From positions 1 through 64,000 of the forward strand of contig CAWBVW010000008.1 of assembly GCA_963792365.1 (NCBI GenBank): 64,000 bases of DNA, read 5' to 3'. A model generated the notes under the pieces. That model had not been told where the DNA came from. It made no database searches and saw only the letters and a list, made by a program, of their open reading frames with translations. The DNA comes from JAOUGY01 sp963792365 (lineage in GTDB: Bacteria > Actinomycetota > Acidimicrobiia > Spongiisociales > ZC4RG35). The number at the start of each line of letters is the position of its first letter. Position 1 is the stretch's first letter. This document shows positions 8,236 through 17,677 of this stretch, piece by piece. A program made the position numbers and the translations under genes.

Positions 8236-9163
8236 AACATCTCGACTCCTGTAGTGGACATCGCTCCCACCACCGCCGACGTGTTCAACACCCCGTCGCC
8301 GGACTTCCTCGGTGTGGCCCCCGATGCCCGCATCGTCAACGTCAAGGTCGGCGCCAACGACGGCTCAGTCGATGTCTCCCAGGTGATCGCCGCAATCGAC
8401 TGGGTGGTCCAGCGCAAGAACGACAACGGCCTCAACATCCGGGTCCTCAACCTCTCGTTCGGAACGGACTCCACCCAGAAATACAACGCGGATCCACTCT
8501 CGTACGCGGTCGAGCAGGCCTGGAAGCATGGCATCGTCGGACGTGGTGGCACCCGGGAAGTCGGTCGTGAGCCTGCGTGCTCCAGGCTCCTCTTCCGATG
8601 TGTTCTGCCCGACGGCCCAGGTCGGCACTCGGTTGTTCCGAGGAACCGGAACATCGCAGGCGGCCGCCGTCGTGTCGGGGGCGGCAGCGCTGCTCATCGA
8701 TCAGCGTCCAAACCTCACGCCGAATGAAGTGAAGGCCATCCTGACAGGATCGGCGAGAGCGCTGCCCCGGTGTGAGCGGCAACTGCCAGGGCGAGGGCCT
8801 CGTCGACCTGAGCGGCGCTCTGACCATGCCCACCCCGTCCAAGACGGACCAGGGATTCAAAGCCTCGAAGGGCAACGGCTCGCTCGACGCCGCTCGGGGA
8901 TCGCATCGGCTGGCTGTCGGCGGACAGACCATCTCTGGAGAGATCGACATCCACGGCAAGCCGTGGAACGGCACATCGTGGTCGACTGCGGCGGCACAGG
9001 GGACAGCTGGTCGGGTACCACGTGGAGCGGGGTCTCTTGGTCCGGCGTCTCCTGGTCCGGCACCACCTGGTCCGGCACCACCTGGAGCGGGACGAGTTGG
9101 AGCGGCACATCTTGGTCCGGCACCAGCTGGTCGGACCAGAGTTGGACCGGTGGAAGCTGGTGA
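8236..9163 (+). pseudogene. Decayed S8 (subtilisin-like) serine protease with Trp-Ser-Gly repeat tail
   Basis: Three frames must be joined. Frame one carries FLGVAPDARIVNVKVG and RVLNLSFGTDS, typical subtilase strands. Near 8525 the frame changes to DVVAPGKSVVSLRAPGSSS and the catalytic serine box GTGTSQAAAVVSG. Near 8770 it changes again to GNCQGEGLVDLSGAL and then to the repeat tail. The catalytic Asp and His boxes and the oxyanion Asn strand (AAGN) are deleted. The tail is a run of WSGTS-like pentapeptides ending in GGSW and a stop at 9161-9163. Such tails occur on secreted actinobacterial subtilases. The gene cannot make an active protease. Confidence 0.8.
9008..9160 (+). repeat. 15-bp tandem repeat encoding WSGTS pentapeptides
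   Basis: About ten imperfect 15-bp units encode Trp-Ser-Gly-Thr/Val-Ser/Thr. It is the C-terminal tail of the decayed subtilase. Because the unit length is a multiple of three, it is coding in origin, unlike the 7-bp elements elsewhere in the window. Confidence 0.8.
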
Positions 9164-9170
9164 TGACCGC

Positions 9171-9451
9171 AATTCCCCACTGACATGCCACCTCGAGGCC
9201 CTGCGTTGTGTGACGATCACTCCAGGGATCATGGCGTGCGGCATGGGCGTAGGCGGACTCGGCCGGATTCCATCCTGCGATGACTAGTCCCGACCTATTC
9301 CAAATTCGTTCTGCAAAGGGAATCAGGCCTCTATGCGAGTCCGTGCATGTCTGCAAGGGTGATGGCAGCCAGGGGCTGAGTGGGGATGGTCTGGCGGTGA
9401 TGAGGGGGGTCGTCGGGACCTGGCACCGACATCCCCGATTGGGAGGATGTC
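9171..9451. other. Intergenic stretch upstream of the SLH-repeat protein
   Basis: I see no convincing gene here. The end holds a ribosome-binding site (GGGAGG near 9440) for the gene at 9452. A promoter is expected in this interval but I cannot point to a clear -35/-10 pair. Confidence 0.4.
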
Positions 9452-11767
9452 ATGTGGCACACACGACCACCGTGGTGGCGTCGTGGTCCTGTCGTTCTGC
9501 TTGCGGTGGTGATGCTGGCTGCGATGGCCCCGCTGGCAGCCACCGCCGATGAGGAGCCGAGTGAGGGCGCCCACAATCTCTCGGTCCCTTTGATCTTCTC
9601 CGAAGGTCTGGGCCTCAGCGGGCTGGCCGTCGATGAGGCCGACCCTGCGAGCACTGGATTGGGTGGCCTACTGAAGCCGGCTTGTGGAGGTGTGGAGACC
9701 TGGGGCGACGACGACGCCGTCACATATGAGGTCGTCGAACCAACTTACGAGATCTTCTTGAACGACTCCCTGGCGCCGGCAGCGTCGACCGAGGTCACGA
9801 GCGGAACGGTCCAGCCGCTCCCGGACGAGGGCGACTATTTCCTGCAGCCACCCAAGTCTCCGCTCGTCGGCAGCAACGCCGATGGCGCCGACACGTGCTG
9901 GCAGGCGGACTGGGTCGACGGAACCGACTTCGCCGAGCCGGTCGACGTCACGCGGGCCGACTGGGGCGACAACATCGTGAGTGTCGGCTGGCGGGTCGGC
10001 GTGCCGATCCGGGTCGAGGTCGGACTGTTCCAGGATGCGGTGACGCCCGGCTTGTTCCAGGACGGCACCCCGATGTCCGGCTTCCCGATGACCTCTCTGT
10101 GGCCGCCGCCGGTGATCGATGGCATGCCTGCGGGTGTGGGGGGCGGGATGCCGCTCGAAATCTGGGGTACGGCGTCCGTTGACGAAGAAGGCGTGCGGAC
10201 CTCGGCCGAATACGCTGCGATCTACACCCGGGCTGCTCATCTGACGATTGATCGTCTGGCCTGGGCGATGGAGGAGACACCTTCAGGTCTGATCCCGGAT
10301 TCGCTCGACGACGACTACGACGAGTGGGTGTCGCATAACATCAGCGACGAGACGATCTGGGGAACAACGCCCGGGGAAGGTGCTTTCGGAGCCGAGGTGA
10401 ACCAATCCGGCAAGGTGGTCTACGGCAAGCAGCTCAAGGCACCCGGTCCGGGCTGGTACCGGCTGACGTTCTCGATCGACCAGATGATCGGTGACGTCCC
10501 CTCCAACGTCGAGATGGGTGGTCTCGACCCGAGTGATGTGGCGGCCGACCTGTATCACCCAGTGTTCGTCGAGGATGCGGTCAACGGCAACTACATGTAC
10601 CTCGACATCTATGTGTCCGACGGTGGCACGACGCCCGTGTACAGCCCGCTCGTGGGGCAGGTGGTCGATGATGCCGATGACTCGCTCTCTGGCATCGACG
10701 TCACTGCGTACACCCCGTCCGGTTCAGCAGCAGGTGTGGTCACGAGTGACGCAGGCGGCCTGTTCACGGCCGACCTCCTGCACGGGAGCTACAAGCTCTT
10801 GCTCGAGGATCCCGCAGCGGTCTACGCGTCGGAGTGGTTCGAAGATGCAGCCGACTTCATGTCCGCAGACCTCGTCACCGTTCCGCAGATGATCGCCATC
10901 ACTGCGGTACTGGCCGAACCCGTACAGCCAGGCGTGGTTCAGGGTGTCGTGAGCGACGCCCTCACGGGAGTACCGCTCAATGCCGCCAAGGTGGAGATGT
11001 ATCAGGCGGGAGCCAAGCTGGAGAGCTATCTCACATCGAGTGATGGGGCGTTCCATTTCAAGCTCCCTGCCGGCAGTTACACGATGCTCACGAGTGGAAC
11101 GGGGTACGTGTCCGAGTGGTACGACGGCGCCACGAGCGCCGCCGATGCCACGGAGCTCGTACTCGGCTCGGGAGCCAAGCTGGTGGTCGATGTCGACTTG
11201 ATGCGACCTGTCGTTGCGTTCGACGACTTCCTGGATGTGCCGGCGGATCACCTGTTCTACGGCGACATCGCCTGGTTGCGTGCGGAGGGCATCACGTTTG
11301 GATGCAACCCGCCGGACAACACGATGTTCTGTCCCGATGACCCCGTCACCAGGGCGCAGATGGCTTCGTTCCTCGTGCGGGCGCTCGATCTGCCTGCACC
11401 GGCCGGTGATCAGTTCGATGACGACGGCACCAGCGTCCACGAGGGAGACATCAATTCGCTCTATGAGGCCGAGATCACGAGGGGGTGTGACCCTCCGGTG
11501 AATTCGATGTTCTGCCCGGAGGATCTCGTCACCAGGGCACAGATGGCTTCGTTCCTCGTCCGAGCTCTCGATCTGCCGGCATCGACCGGTGACTACTTCG
11601 AGGATGACGAGGCAAGCGTCCATCAGGCCGACATCAACAGTCTCGCCGAGAGCGGCATCACGAAGGGATGCAACCCGCCGGACAACGACGAGTTCTGTCC
11701 CGACGAGACGATGACCCGTGGCCAGATGGCGGCGTTCCTCCATCGGGCTTCGACGTTCATGAACTGA
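9452..11767 (+). CDS. Secreted protein with carboxypeptidase-regulatory-like domains and three C-terminal SLH-like repeats
   Basis: The 771-residue product starts with a signal peptide (basic start, hydrophobic core ending in LAATA near residue 33). A large unassigned extracellular region follows to ~residue 400. Two beta-sandwich modules like carboxypeptidase-regulatory/Cna-B domains come next (around 400-480 and 490-575; TSDAGGLFTADLLHGSYKLL and SSDGAFHFKLPAGSYTML). Three SLH-like repeats end the protein; each has a GCNPP or GCDPP turn, a FCP(D/E) turn and a TRAQMASFLVRAL or TRGQMAAFLHRA helix. SLH repeats bind cell-wall polymers. A good ribosome-binding site precedes the ATG. The next gene also encodes a surface protein, 59 bp away. 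Confidence 0.8.
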   Translation: MWHTRPPWWRRGPVVLLAVVMLAAMAPLAATADEEPSEGAHNLSVPLIFSEGLGLSGLAVDEADPASTGLGGLLKPACGGVETWGDDDAVTYEVVEPTYEIFLNDSLAPAASTEVTSGTVQPLPDEGDYFLQPPKSPLVGSNADGADTCWQADWVDGTDFAEPVDVTRADWGDNIVSVGWRVGVPIRVEVGLFQDAVTPGLFQDGTPMSGFPMTSLWPPPVIDGMPAGVGGGMPLEIWGTASVDEEGVRTSAEYAAIYTRAAHLTIDRLAWAMEETPSGLIPDSLDDDYDEWVSHNISDETIWGTTPGEGAFGAEVNQSGKVVYGKQLKAPGPGWYRLTFSIDQMIGDVPSNVEMGGLDPSDVAADLYHPVFVEDAVNGNYMYLDIYVSDGGTTPVYSPLVGQVVDDADDSLSGIDVTAYTPSGSAAGVVTSDAGGLFTADLLHGSYKLLLEDPAAVYASEWFEDAADFMSADLVTVPQMIAITAVLAEPVQPGVVQGVVSDALTGVPLNAAKVEMYQAGAKLESYLTSSDGAFHFKLPAGSYTMLTSGTGYVSEWYDGATSAADATELVLGSGAKLVVDVDLMRPVVAFDDFLDVPADHLFYGDIAWLRAEGITFGCNPPDNTMFCPDDPVTRAQMASFLVRALDLPAPAGDQFDDDGTSVHEGDINSLYEAEITRGCDPPVNSMFCPEDLVTRAQMASFLVRALDLPASTGDYFEDDEASVHQADINSLAESGITKGCNPPDNDEFCPDETMTRGQMAAFLHRASTFMN

Positions 11768-11825
11768 CTGACCTGGGGGCTCCCACCCGGATGGGGGCCT
11801 CCATGCCCGAAAGGAGTGCTCGATC

Positions 11826-13610
11826 ATGCCCAGCAGGCTCCGTTCGACGGGAAGGCAGCTGGCCGCCTTGTTCACGGTGGTGCTGCTCGTGTTCTCCGGG
11901 AGCGCCATCGCCGTCGCCCAGCACGACGGGGGCCACGAAGGGGCAGCCGGCCTCTCGTGTGCCGACCTTGTTGTTGGCTCCAAGACGCTCTCCATCTCGC
12001 CTGGGGGTTTCAGCGCACCCGCCACAGGATCGGACGGTGTCATCGACTTCACTGTGACGCCGGGCGAGTCCGATCTCGGACCGGTCTTCGGTTTCGCCTC
12101 GAACATCGCGGTTGACGCCGTGATAGTGGCGGGAGGACCGAAGGTGATGGCGTGGGAGTACGAGCCGCCGACGACGGCGGCATCGGGACTCCATGCGCCT
12201 CTCAACATGGAAGGCACCCACTATCACAAGCCGAAGACGATCTCGGCTTGCTACCGGGTGGAAGCGCCCGAGATCGCGCTTTCGCTGTCAAAGACCGACT
12301 CGACCGACCCGGTGAGCGTGGGAGATCGTTTCGACTATGTGACCACGGTGTCGAACACCGGAGGCGAGCCACTCTCGAATGTCAGGGTCGAAGACCCGAT
12401 CCCTGCGCTGGTCGGTGTGGTGACGGTGGATGGATGCCCCACCTGGGATGGATCCGCCTCGGTCGTATGTGATATCGGCGTGATGGAGCCGGAGTCTTCG
12501 GTGTCGGTGGTGATCACAGTCGAGGCGCTGGAAGCCGGGATCGCCCTCAACCATGCGACGGCCTCCGCGACCACGCCCTCAGGGTCGGTGCTGACGGATG
12601 TGGCGTCGGAAGCCACGGTCATCGAGAAGAAGCACGATGACGGCGGAGACGATCACGAACATGGTGCCCTGTCGTGTGACGTGTTCGGACCTGGTCTCGT
12701 GGCGATCGGCGCAGGCGAAGAAGCCCTCCACGGAACGACCGCAGTCGTCGCCGACGACATGGTGACGGTGACCCTGTCGTTGTACGAAGGCGAGATGGGG
12801 AAGCTCTTCGACTGGGTCTCGACGTATCCGATCACCGGCGTCATCACCGTCGGAGGCAACGAGACTCTGGCGTTCCCCTACCCACCGTCGACCTTCTCTG
12901 GAAGCGGACTCCACGCACCGGTGGCGGGCGGCGAGACGCACTATCGCGGGCTGAGGCAGGCGGCGTTCTGCTATCTGCCGGGACCGTTCGTAGATGTGGG
13001 CGTCGACATTGCGGTCGATGAGCCAAGGGTTCTCGTCGGCGACGCACTGCAATACACGGTGACGGTCGTGAACCGAGGCGTGGCCACGGCAGAGGACGTT
13101 TCCCTCACCGCCGAGTGGGCCGACTCACTCCACATCGATTGGAACGTTGGTTGGAGTGTTGTGGGTGAGATCGATGCCGGCGAGCAGATCGTGATGTCTG
13201 TGGTCGGCGGAGCGGACGCGGTCGACGAAGCCGCATTGATGACTGTCACCGTGGCTGCGTCGAACGAGGACGACGGCATGACTGGAGACAATTCGGCTGA
13301 GGCGGTGGTCGAGATCCTCGAAACCACGACAGGCGACACCGAACCTGAGCCCGAGGCTCCTCCGACCTCGGCGTCCATCACAACGACGACCACCGGACCT
13401 GAGGTCCTCGGTGCGTCGACCACGACCACCGTGGCCCCGGCAACGCTCGACACGTTGCCCTTCACAGGGAGGCCTCTCGAATCCCTCGCCGGACTCGCTG
13501 TGACTTCGATCCTGTCTGGTGCCGTCCTGCTGTGGTGGGCACGACCCAGGTGGCGCGACGTGGATCTGATTCTCTATCGGCCGGGAGAAGAACCCCTCAT
13601 CCCCTGGTGA
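11826..13610 (+). CDS. Cell-wall-anchored (LPFTG) surface protein with two repeated module pairs
   Basis: The 594-residue protein has a signal peptide (core AALFTVVLLVFSGSAIAVAQ), then an A-B-A-B layout. Module A occurs at about residues 38-145 and 275-390. Both copies begin LSC, contain (S)GLHAP followed by THY, and end with an aromatic-rich CY. Module B is a DUF11-like beta domain (DYVTTVSNTGGEPLSNVRVED; later QYTVTVVNRGVATAEDVSL). A Thr/Pro/Glu-rich linker leads to the sortase motif LPFTG (near residue 547), a hydrophobic helix and a basic stretch. GAAAGGAG precedes the ATG. It is probably co-transcribed with the SLH protein. I do not recognise module A. Confidence 0.8.
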   Translation: MPSRLRSTGRQLAALFTVVLLVFSGSAIAVAQHDGGHEGAAGLSCADLVVGSKTLSISPGGFSAPATGSDGVIDFTVTPGESDLGPVFGFASNIAVDAVIVAGGPKVMAWEYEPPTTAASGLHAPLNMEGTHYHKPKTISACYRVEAPEIALSLSKTDSTDPVSVGDRFDYVTTVSNTGGEPLSNVRVEDPIPALVGVVTVDGCPTWDGSASVVCDIGVMEPESSVSVVITVEALEAGIALNHATASATTPSGSVLTDVASEATVIEKKHDDGGDDHEHGALSCDVFGPGLVAIGAGEEALHGTTAVVADDMVTVTLSLYEGEMGKLFDWVSTYPITGVITVGGNETLAFPYPPSTFSGSGLHAPVAGGETHYRGLRQAAFCYLPGPFVDVGVDIAVDEPRVLVGDALQYTVTVVNRGVATAEDVSLTAEWADSLHIDWNVGWSVVGEIDAGEQIVMSVVGGADAVDEAALMTVTVAASNEDDGMTGDNSAEAVVEILETTTGDTEPEPEAPPTSASITTTTTGPEVLGASTTTTVAPATLDTLPFTGRPLESLAGLAVTSILSGAVLLWWARPRWRDVDLILYRPGEEPLIPW

Positions 13611-13617
13611 GGGATGA

Positions 13618-13643
13618 GGCACGGCACCAACTGGTGCCGTGCC
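13618..13643. terminator. Terminator hairpin between convergent genes
   Basis: Perfect 11-bp arms, GGCACGGCACC and GGTGCCGTGCC, with an AACT loop, 8 bases after the stop of the LPFTG gene. There is no T tract. It lies between the plus-strand surface gene and the minus-strand permease, so it may act in both directions. Confidence 0.65.
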
Positions 13644-13661
13644 CGGCGGCGGCTGGCTCCG

Positions 13662-13716
13662 GTCGCCAGACTCGGACGTCGGACCCGGGTCTGGGGACTG
13701 GTGATCCGTGATTCGC
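13662..13716. repeat. Heptad-period intergenic element, locus 1
   Basis: Eight successive units (GTCGCCA, GACTCG with one base missing, GACGTCG, GACCCGG, GTCTGGG, GACTGGT, GATCCGT, GATTCGC) keep a 7-bp step. It is a degenerate member of the family seen at 23.7, 31.2 and 53.6 kb, lying just downstream of the terminator and before the end of the permease gene. Confidence 0.55.
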
Positions 13717-13722
13717 GACCAC

Positions 13723-16266
13723 TCACTCGTACGCAATTGCTTGAAGTATGTCCATCTTCGTGGCGTTCCAGGCGGGGATGATGGCGGCGGCCACCCCGGT
13801 GACGAGGGCGCCGACGAGTGCGGCGATCACCCACACCCAGGGGATGCCGAGGCTCACTCCCGAGCCTGCGATCCCGATGGAGAGCGCCCATCCGCAGAAC
13901 ATCCCGATCGCAAGTCCGAGCAAGGTGCCGAACGTGGCGATGAGCATCGATTCGAAGCGGATCATTCGACGGATCTGCTTCTTGGTCATCCCGATCGCAC
14001 GAAGCATCCCGGTCTCTCGGGTTCGCTCGAACACCGCGAGGTAGAGCGTCAGCACGATGCCGATGACTGCGACGATCACCGACATGATGAGGAGTCCTGC
14101 CACCAGCCCGACGACGGCGTTGAGGGCACCCCGGATCTGATCTGCCAGGTCCGAGGCGCTCTGAACCTGGACTGTCGGGAAGTCGGCGATCGCATCCTCG
14201 ATCGTCGACTTCATTTCGTCGGCGTCGCTGCCTTCCTCCAGAAGGACCGACAGCGTCCCATCCAGCGGCCGGTCTTGCAGGCGTGCCACCTCGTCGTATC
14301 CGAGGTAGTACGACTGCGAGTCCGAGAGGTCGCCGACGTAGTCGAATATCGCAACCAGCACGGCCGGATACGGCTGCGAATCGATCATCAGCTCGATCGT
14401 CTCGCCGAGACTCCAGCCTCGTGCCTCCGCCTCGACCGCTTGAACGGCGAACGTGTTCGGTCCCAGTTCGTCGAGCGAACCCTCGATGTTCTCGTAGGCG
14501 AAGCTGACTTCGATCGTCGCCGGGTCCACGCCGAGCGCGAGAGTCGACGCCCCTCCCGGGAGGCCGATCGTCAACAGGTTGGTCCGTGCAACGATCGCCA
14601 CGCCTGGAACGGCTGCGATTTCGTCGGCTACCTCCAACGGGATGCCGGCGGTGGGATCGAAGCCGGACGGCTGGACGATGAAGTCGGACGTGAAGGTCTC
14701 ATCGATCGTGCTGAAGATCGTGTCCTGCACGGACTGTGAGAGCACTGCCACCGTTGCCACAAGCCCGACGCCCACCATAAGCGCGCTTGCGGTCACCGCA
14801 GTCCTCCGTGGCGTGCGTCGGGCGTTCTCCCGCGCGATTGTGGCCGACATCGAGCGGGCGAGAGAGCCAAGGACCGAGAGCACCGGTCGCGCAAACGTCC
14901 GCGCCAGAATGAACAAGGCCACGAAGGTCAGGAGACATCCTGCGCCGACGAGGATCACAGGTGTGGACTCGCCGGTGAGCGCACCGCTGTCGGATGCCTG
15001 GGCGATCCCTGTGAACACCAGCGCAAACGCGCCGGCCAGCACGACGCCGCCCGCAAGCGACCACCACCGTTTCACCGGCCGCAGGTCGGGCTGATCGCGC
15101 AGGGCTTCGATAGGGGTGATCCGGGTCGTCCGCCAAGCCGGCACCAGCGCCGAAACGAGGGTCGTTGCGATGCCGACCACGAGCCCGACGAGAACAGTGC
15201 GTGGCGACACCACCAGCCCTGTGTCCGGGAGTTCCACATTGAAGGCTCCCAACAACGAGCGGATGCCCACGGCCAGCACCACCCCGGCGAGCACGCCGAT
15301 CAGGGACGCGAGCACGCCCACGATCACCGACTCGCCGAGTACGGAGCGGACCAATTGGCGACGGGTCGCCCCCAGGAGACGCAACAGGGCGAGCTCTCGT
15401 CCCCGCTGGGCCACCACGACGCGGAAGGCGTTGTAGACCACGAAGGCGCCGACGATCAGCGAGATGCCGGCGAAAACGAGGAGGAACGTGTTGAAAAAGC
15501 CGATCCCTTGTTGGAGCTGGTCGGCCTGCTCCTGAGCTGCTTGCCTTGCATCGATGGCCTCCGCGTCGTCAGGGAGGATTTCGGAGATGCGGTCGACCGC
15601 AGCCGCCACGTCCACCCCGGACTCCAACGCCACGGTGAAGCTCGTGACGGACCCGTCGACCCCGAGGAACGCTGCGGCCGTGTCGTAGTCGAGGGCCAGG
15701 AAGGCGGCGCCGAACCCGAAGTTGCCCTCCCCGAACGAGAACGTACCGACGATCTCGAAGGTCTCGGCTCGCGAGATCCCGGCCATCTCCACGGTGTCCC
15801 CGATCTCCCAGCCGCGCGCCTCGGCGGTTGCATCGTCCACGACGACCTGCCCGGGTCCTTCGGGAGCATCTCCGGAGAGCACGAGGGTGCTCTCCTCCTC
15901 GGGCCATGAGATCACGAAGCTCGGAGCTCCCTGAGCCGGCTGGTCGTCGTCGGAGACCACAGAAGCAAATCCCTGAACGTTGCGCTCCACGGACGCAACT
16001 CCATCGACGTCGAGGATTTGATCACCCAACTCCTCGGGGATGAGTGGGAATGCCTCCGACGACGCCTCCGCTGCCTGCGCCAGAGGCTGCACCACGATGT
16101 CCGAGCCGTCGGCGGCGCCGGCGAACGCTTCTTCGAAAGCGGCGGAGAGCGAATCGGTGAAGACGAACGATGCGACCACGAAGGCGACCCCACCGACGAT
16201 GGCGACGCCGAGCAGGGCCGTCCGGAGCTTGTGCTCCCACAGGTTGCGAAGGGAGATCTGGAGCAC
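13723..16266 (-). CDS. FtsX-type ABC transporter permease (MacB/LolC-like), two FtsX domains
   Basis: The 847-residue permease starts at a GTG (16264-16266) preceded by GGAG. An N-terminal helix (LLGVAIVGGVAFVVASFVF) leads to a large extracytoplasmic domain. Next come a three-helix FtsX domain (residues ~260-380), a further helical region around 400-450, a second extracytoplasmic domain and a final FtsX domain (TREMGMLRAIGMTKKQI-like segment near 740). This is the long bidomain form common in Actinomycetota. It acts with the ATPase 2 bp upstream, probably exporting or extracting a lipid or peptide by mechanotransmission. Confidence 0.9.
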   Translation of the reverse strand: MLQISLRNLWEHKLRTALLGVAIVGGVAFVVASFVFTDSLSAAFEEAFAGAADGSDIVVQPLAQAAEASSEAFPLIPEELGDQILDVDGVASVERNVQGFASVVSDDDQPAQGAPSFVISWPEEESTLVLSGDAPEGPGQVVVDDATAEARGWEIGDTVEMAGISRAETFEIVGTFSFGEGNFGFGAAFLALDYDTAAAFLGVDGSVTSFTVALESGVDVAAAVDRISEILPDDAEAIDARQAAQEQADQLQQGIGFFNTFLLVFAGISLIVGAFVVYNAFRVVVAQRGRELALLRLLGATRRQLVRSVLGESVIVGVLASLIGVLAGVVLAVGIRSLLGAFNVELPDTGLVVSPRTVLVGLVVGIATTLVSALVPAWRTTRITPIEALRDQPDLRPVKRWWSLAGGVVLAGAFALVFTGIAQASDSGALTGESTPVILVGAGCLLTFVALFILARTFARPVLSVLGSLARSMSATIARENARRTPRRTAVTASALMVGVGLVATVAVLSQSVQDTIFSTIDETFTSDFIVQPSGFDPTAGIPLEVADEIAAVPGVAIVARTNLLTIGLPGGASTLALGVDPATIEVSFAYENIEGSLDELGPNTFAVQAVEAEARGWSLGETIELMIDSQPYPAVLVAIFDYVGDLSDSQSYYLGYDEVARLQDRPLDGTLSVLLEEGSDADEMKSTIEDAIADFPTVQVQSASDLADQIRGALNAVVGLVAGLLIMSVIVAVIGIVLTLYLAVFERTRETGMLRAIGMTKKQIRRMIRFESMLIATFGTLLGLAIGMFCGWALSIGIAGSGVSLGIPWVWVIAALVGALVTGVAAAIIPAWNATKMDILQAIAYE

Positions 16267-16268
16267 GT

Positions 16269-16994
16269 TCAGCTCTCCAGAGCTTTGATCCGCTCGAGAA
16301 TCGACTCGACGCTGGGGGTCGTGAGCTCGTCCACCGGACGGCCGTCACGAAGAAACACCACGCGGTCGCTGTAGGCGGCAGCAGCACTGTCATGAGTCAC
16401 CATGACGATGGTCTGTTCGAATTCGTCCACTGCCCTCCGCAAGAACGACAGGAGGTCGCGCGCCGAGTTCGAGTCCAGATTGCCGGTCGGTTCGTCGGCG
16501 AAGATGATCTCGGGACGCCGTACCAGGGCTCGAGCGGCCGCCGCACGCTGTTGTTGCCCGCCCGACAACTCACTCGGCCTGTGCGTCAGCCGGTCCGCGA
16601 GCTCGAGGATGCCGACGACCTGGTCCACCCATGACTGGTCGAGCGTGGCCCCGGCGATCCTCGCCGGTAGCTCGATGTTCTCTCGTGCGGTCAACGTGGG
16701 GATCAGGTTGAACGCCTGGAAGATGAAGCCGATCCGATCGCGGCGTAGCAGGGTGAGCTCGTCGTCGGAGAGCGTGCCGAGGTCTGTGTCACCAATGGTG
16801 ACCTTGCCCGACGTGAGCCGATCGAGCCCCGCCAGACAATGCATGAGCGTCGACTTGCCCGACCCCGACGGCCCCATGATCGACGTGAGCGTTCCCCGCT
16901 GGATGTCGACCGTCACGTTGTCGAGTGCCGTCACGGCGGTCTCGCCAAAGCCATAGACCTTGGTCGCATCTATCGCTCGGGCTGCCGTTGTCAT
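16269..16994 (-). CDS. ABC transporter ATP-binding protein (LolD/MacB-type)
   Basis: This 241-residue ATPase has Walker A GPSGSGKST (~residues 41-49), the signature LSGGQQQR (~144-151), Walker B IIFADEPTG and the switch histidine in MVTHD. It belongs to the family that drives FtsX-type permeases. GGAGGAA lies a few bases before the ATG at 16994. The permease gene follows after 2 bases, so the two form an operon and a complex. Confidence 0.95.
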   Translation of the reverse strand: MTTAARAIDATKVYGFGETAVTALDNVTVDIQRGTLTSIMGPSGSGKSTLMHCLAGLDRLTSGKVTIGDTDLGTLSDDELTLLRRDRIGFIFQAFNLIPTLTARENIELPARIAGATLDQSWVDQVVGILELADRLTHRPSELSGGQQQRAAAARALVRRPEIIFADEPTGNLDSNSARDLLSFLRRAVDEFEQTIVMVTHDSAAAAYSDRVVFLRDGRPVDELTTPSVESILERIKALES

Positions 16995-17060
16995 CGTTCC
17001 TCCAGGTCGTGCGGCACCACCGTGGCGCGCCGGTCATCGGCGACCGAGTCTATGCGAGGC

Positions 17061-17671
17061 CTATGGACGCAGATCGCGCGGTGGGCTGCCCGGTGGGCCG
17101 AACGTGTCGAGCCCGTGCTCGATCATGGCTGCCGTGTCGACCGAGAACCACGATCGGCCATCCTCACCCCAGCTGCGCCACACGTCTTCGTCCACCGGGT
17201 CGAAGGCAGTGCGGTCGAGAACGCTCTGAATCGATCCACCGGCGAGGAGCTCGTCGAGGGCCACGGGGAGAATCGACGCCGGATAGAGCGCACACGTCGT
17301 TTGGCGCGCTCCCCGCGATCGGTCGGAACGAGTGGCAGATCGCCGAGCTGGTCGGAGAGCTGGCGGAGGGTCTCGGCTCGAACCCAGGGTTGATCGGTCG
17401 CCACCAGCAGAACAGGTGCCGATCCTCCGTGCTCCAGCGCCGCCACCAGTCCGGCGAGTGGGCCCCGTCGCTCGGCAACCGGGTCGGAGAGACCGGCGAT
17501 CCCGAGAAGCCCGTCAGGGCGTCCGGCGACCACGACCCGGTCGCACACCGACCGTAACGCGTCGAGCACCCACGCCGCCATGGGGCGTCCGGCCACCTCC
17601 ACATCGGCCTTGTCGGTCCCCATTCGGGTCGAAGCGCCTCCGGCCAGAAGCACCCCGATCGGTCGTACCAT
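17061..17671 (-). pseudogene. mobA: Molybdenum cofactor guanylyltransferase, frameshifted
   Basis: The first ~125 residues match MobA: the nucleotide-binding loop LLAGGASTRMGTDKA and a metal-binding context VATDQPWV. Near 17291-17302 the frame must shift by one missing base to continue with CALYPASILP and DELLAGGSIQSVLD, which is the normal MobA second half, ending at the TAG at 17061. MobA would convert molybdopterin to the guanine dinucleotide form. Either the gene is inactive or the read has a one-base error. The start ATG is 6 bp from the divergent membrane-protein gene. Confidence 0.8.
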
Positions 17672-17677
17672 GAGCTG

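Noticed and set aside
9008..9160. Regular repeats that might be a CRISPR array
   Set aside because: Units are 15 bp, contiguous and in coding frame (WSGTS); there are no spacers. No CRISPR array is seen elsewhere.
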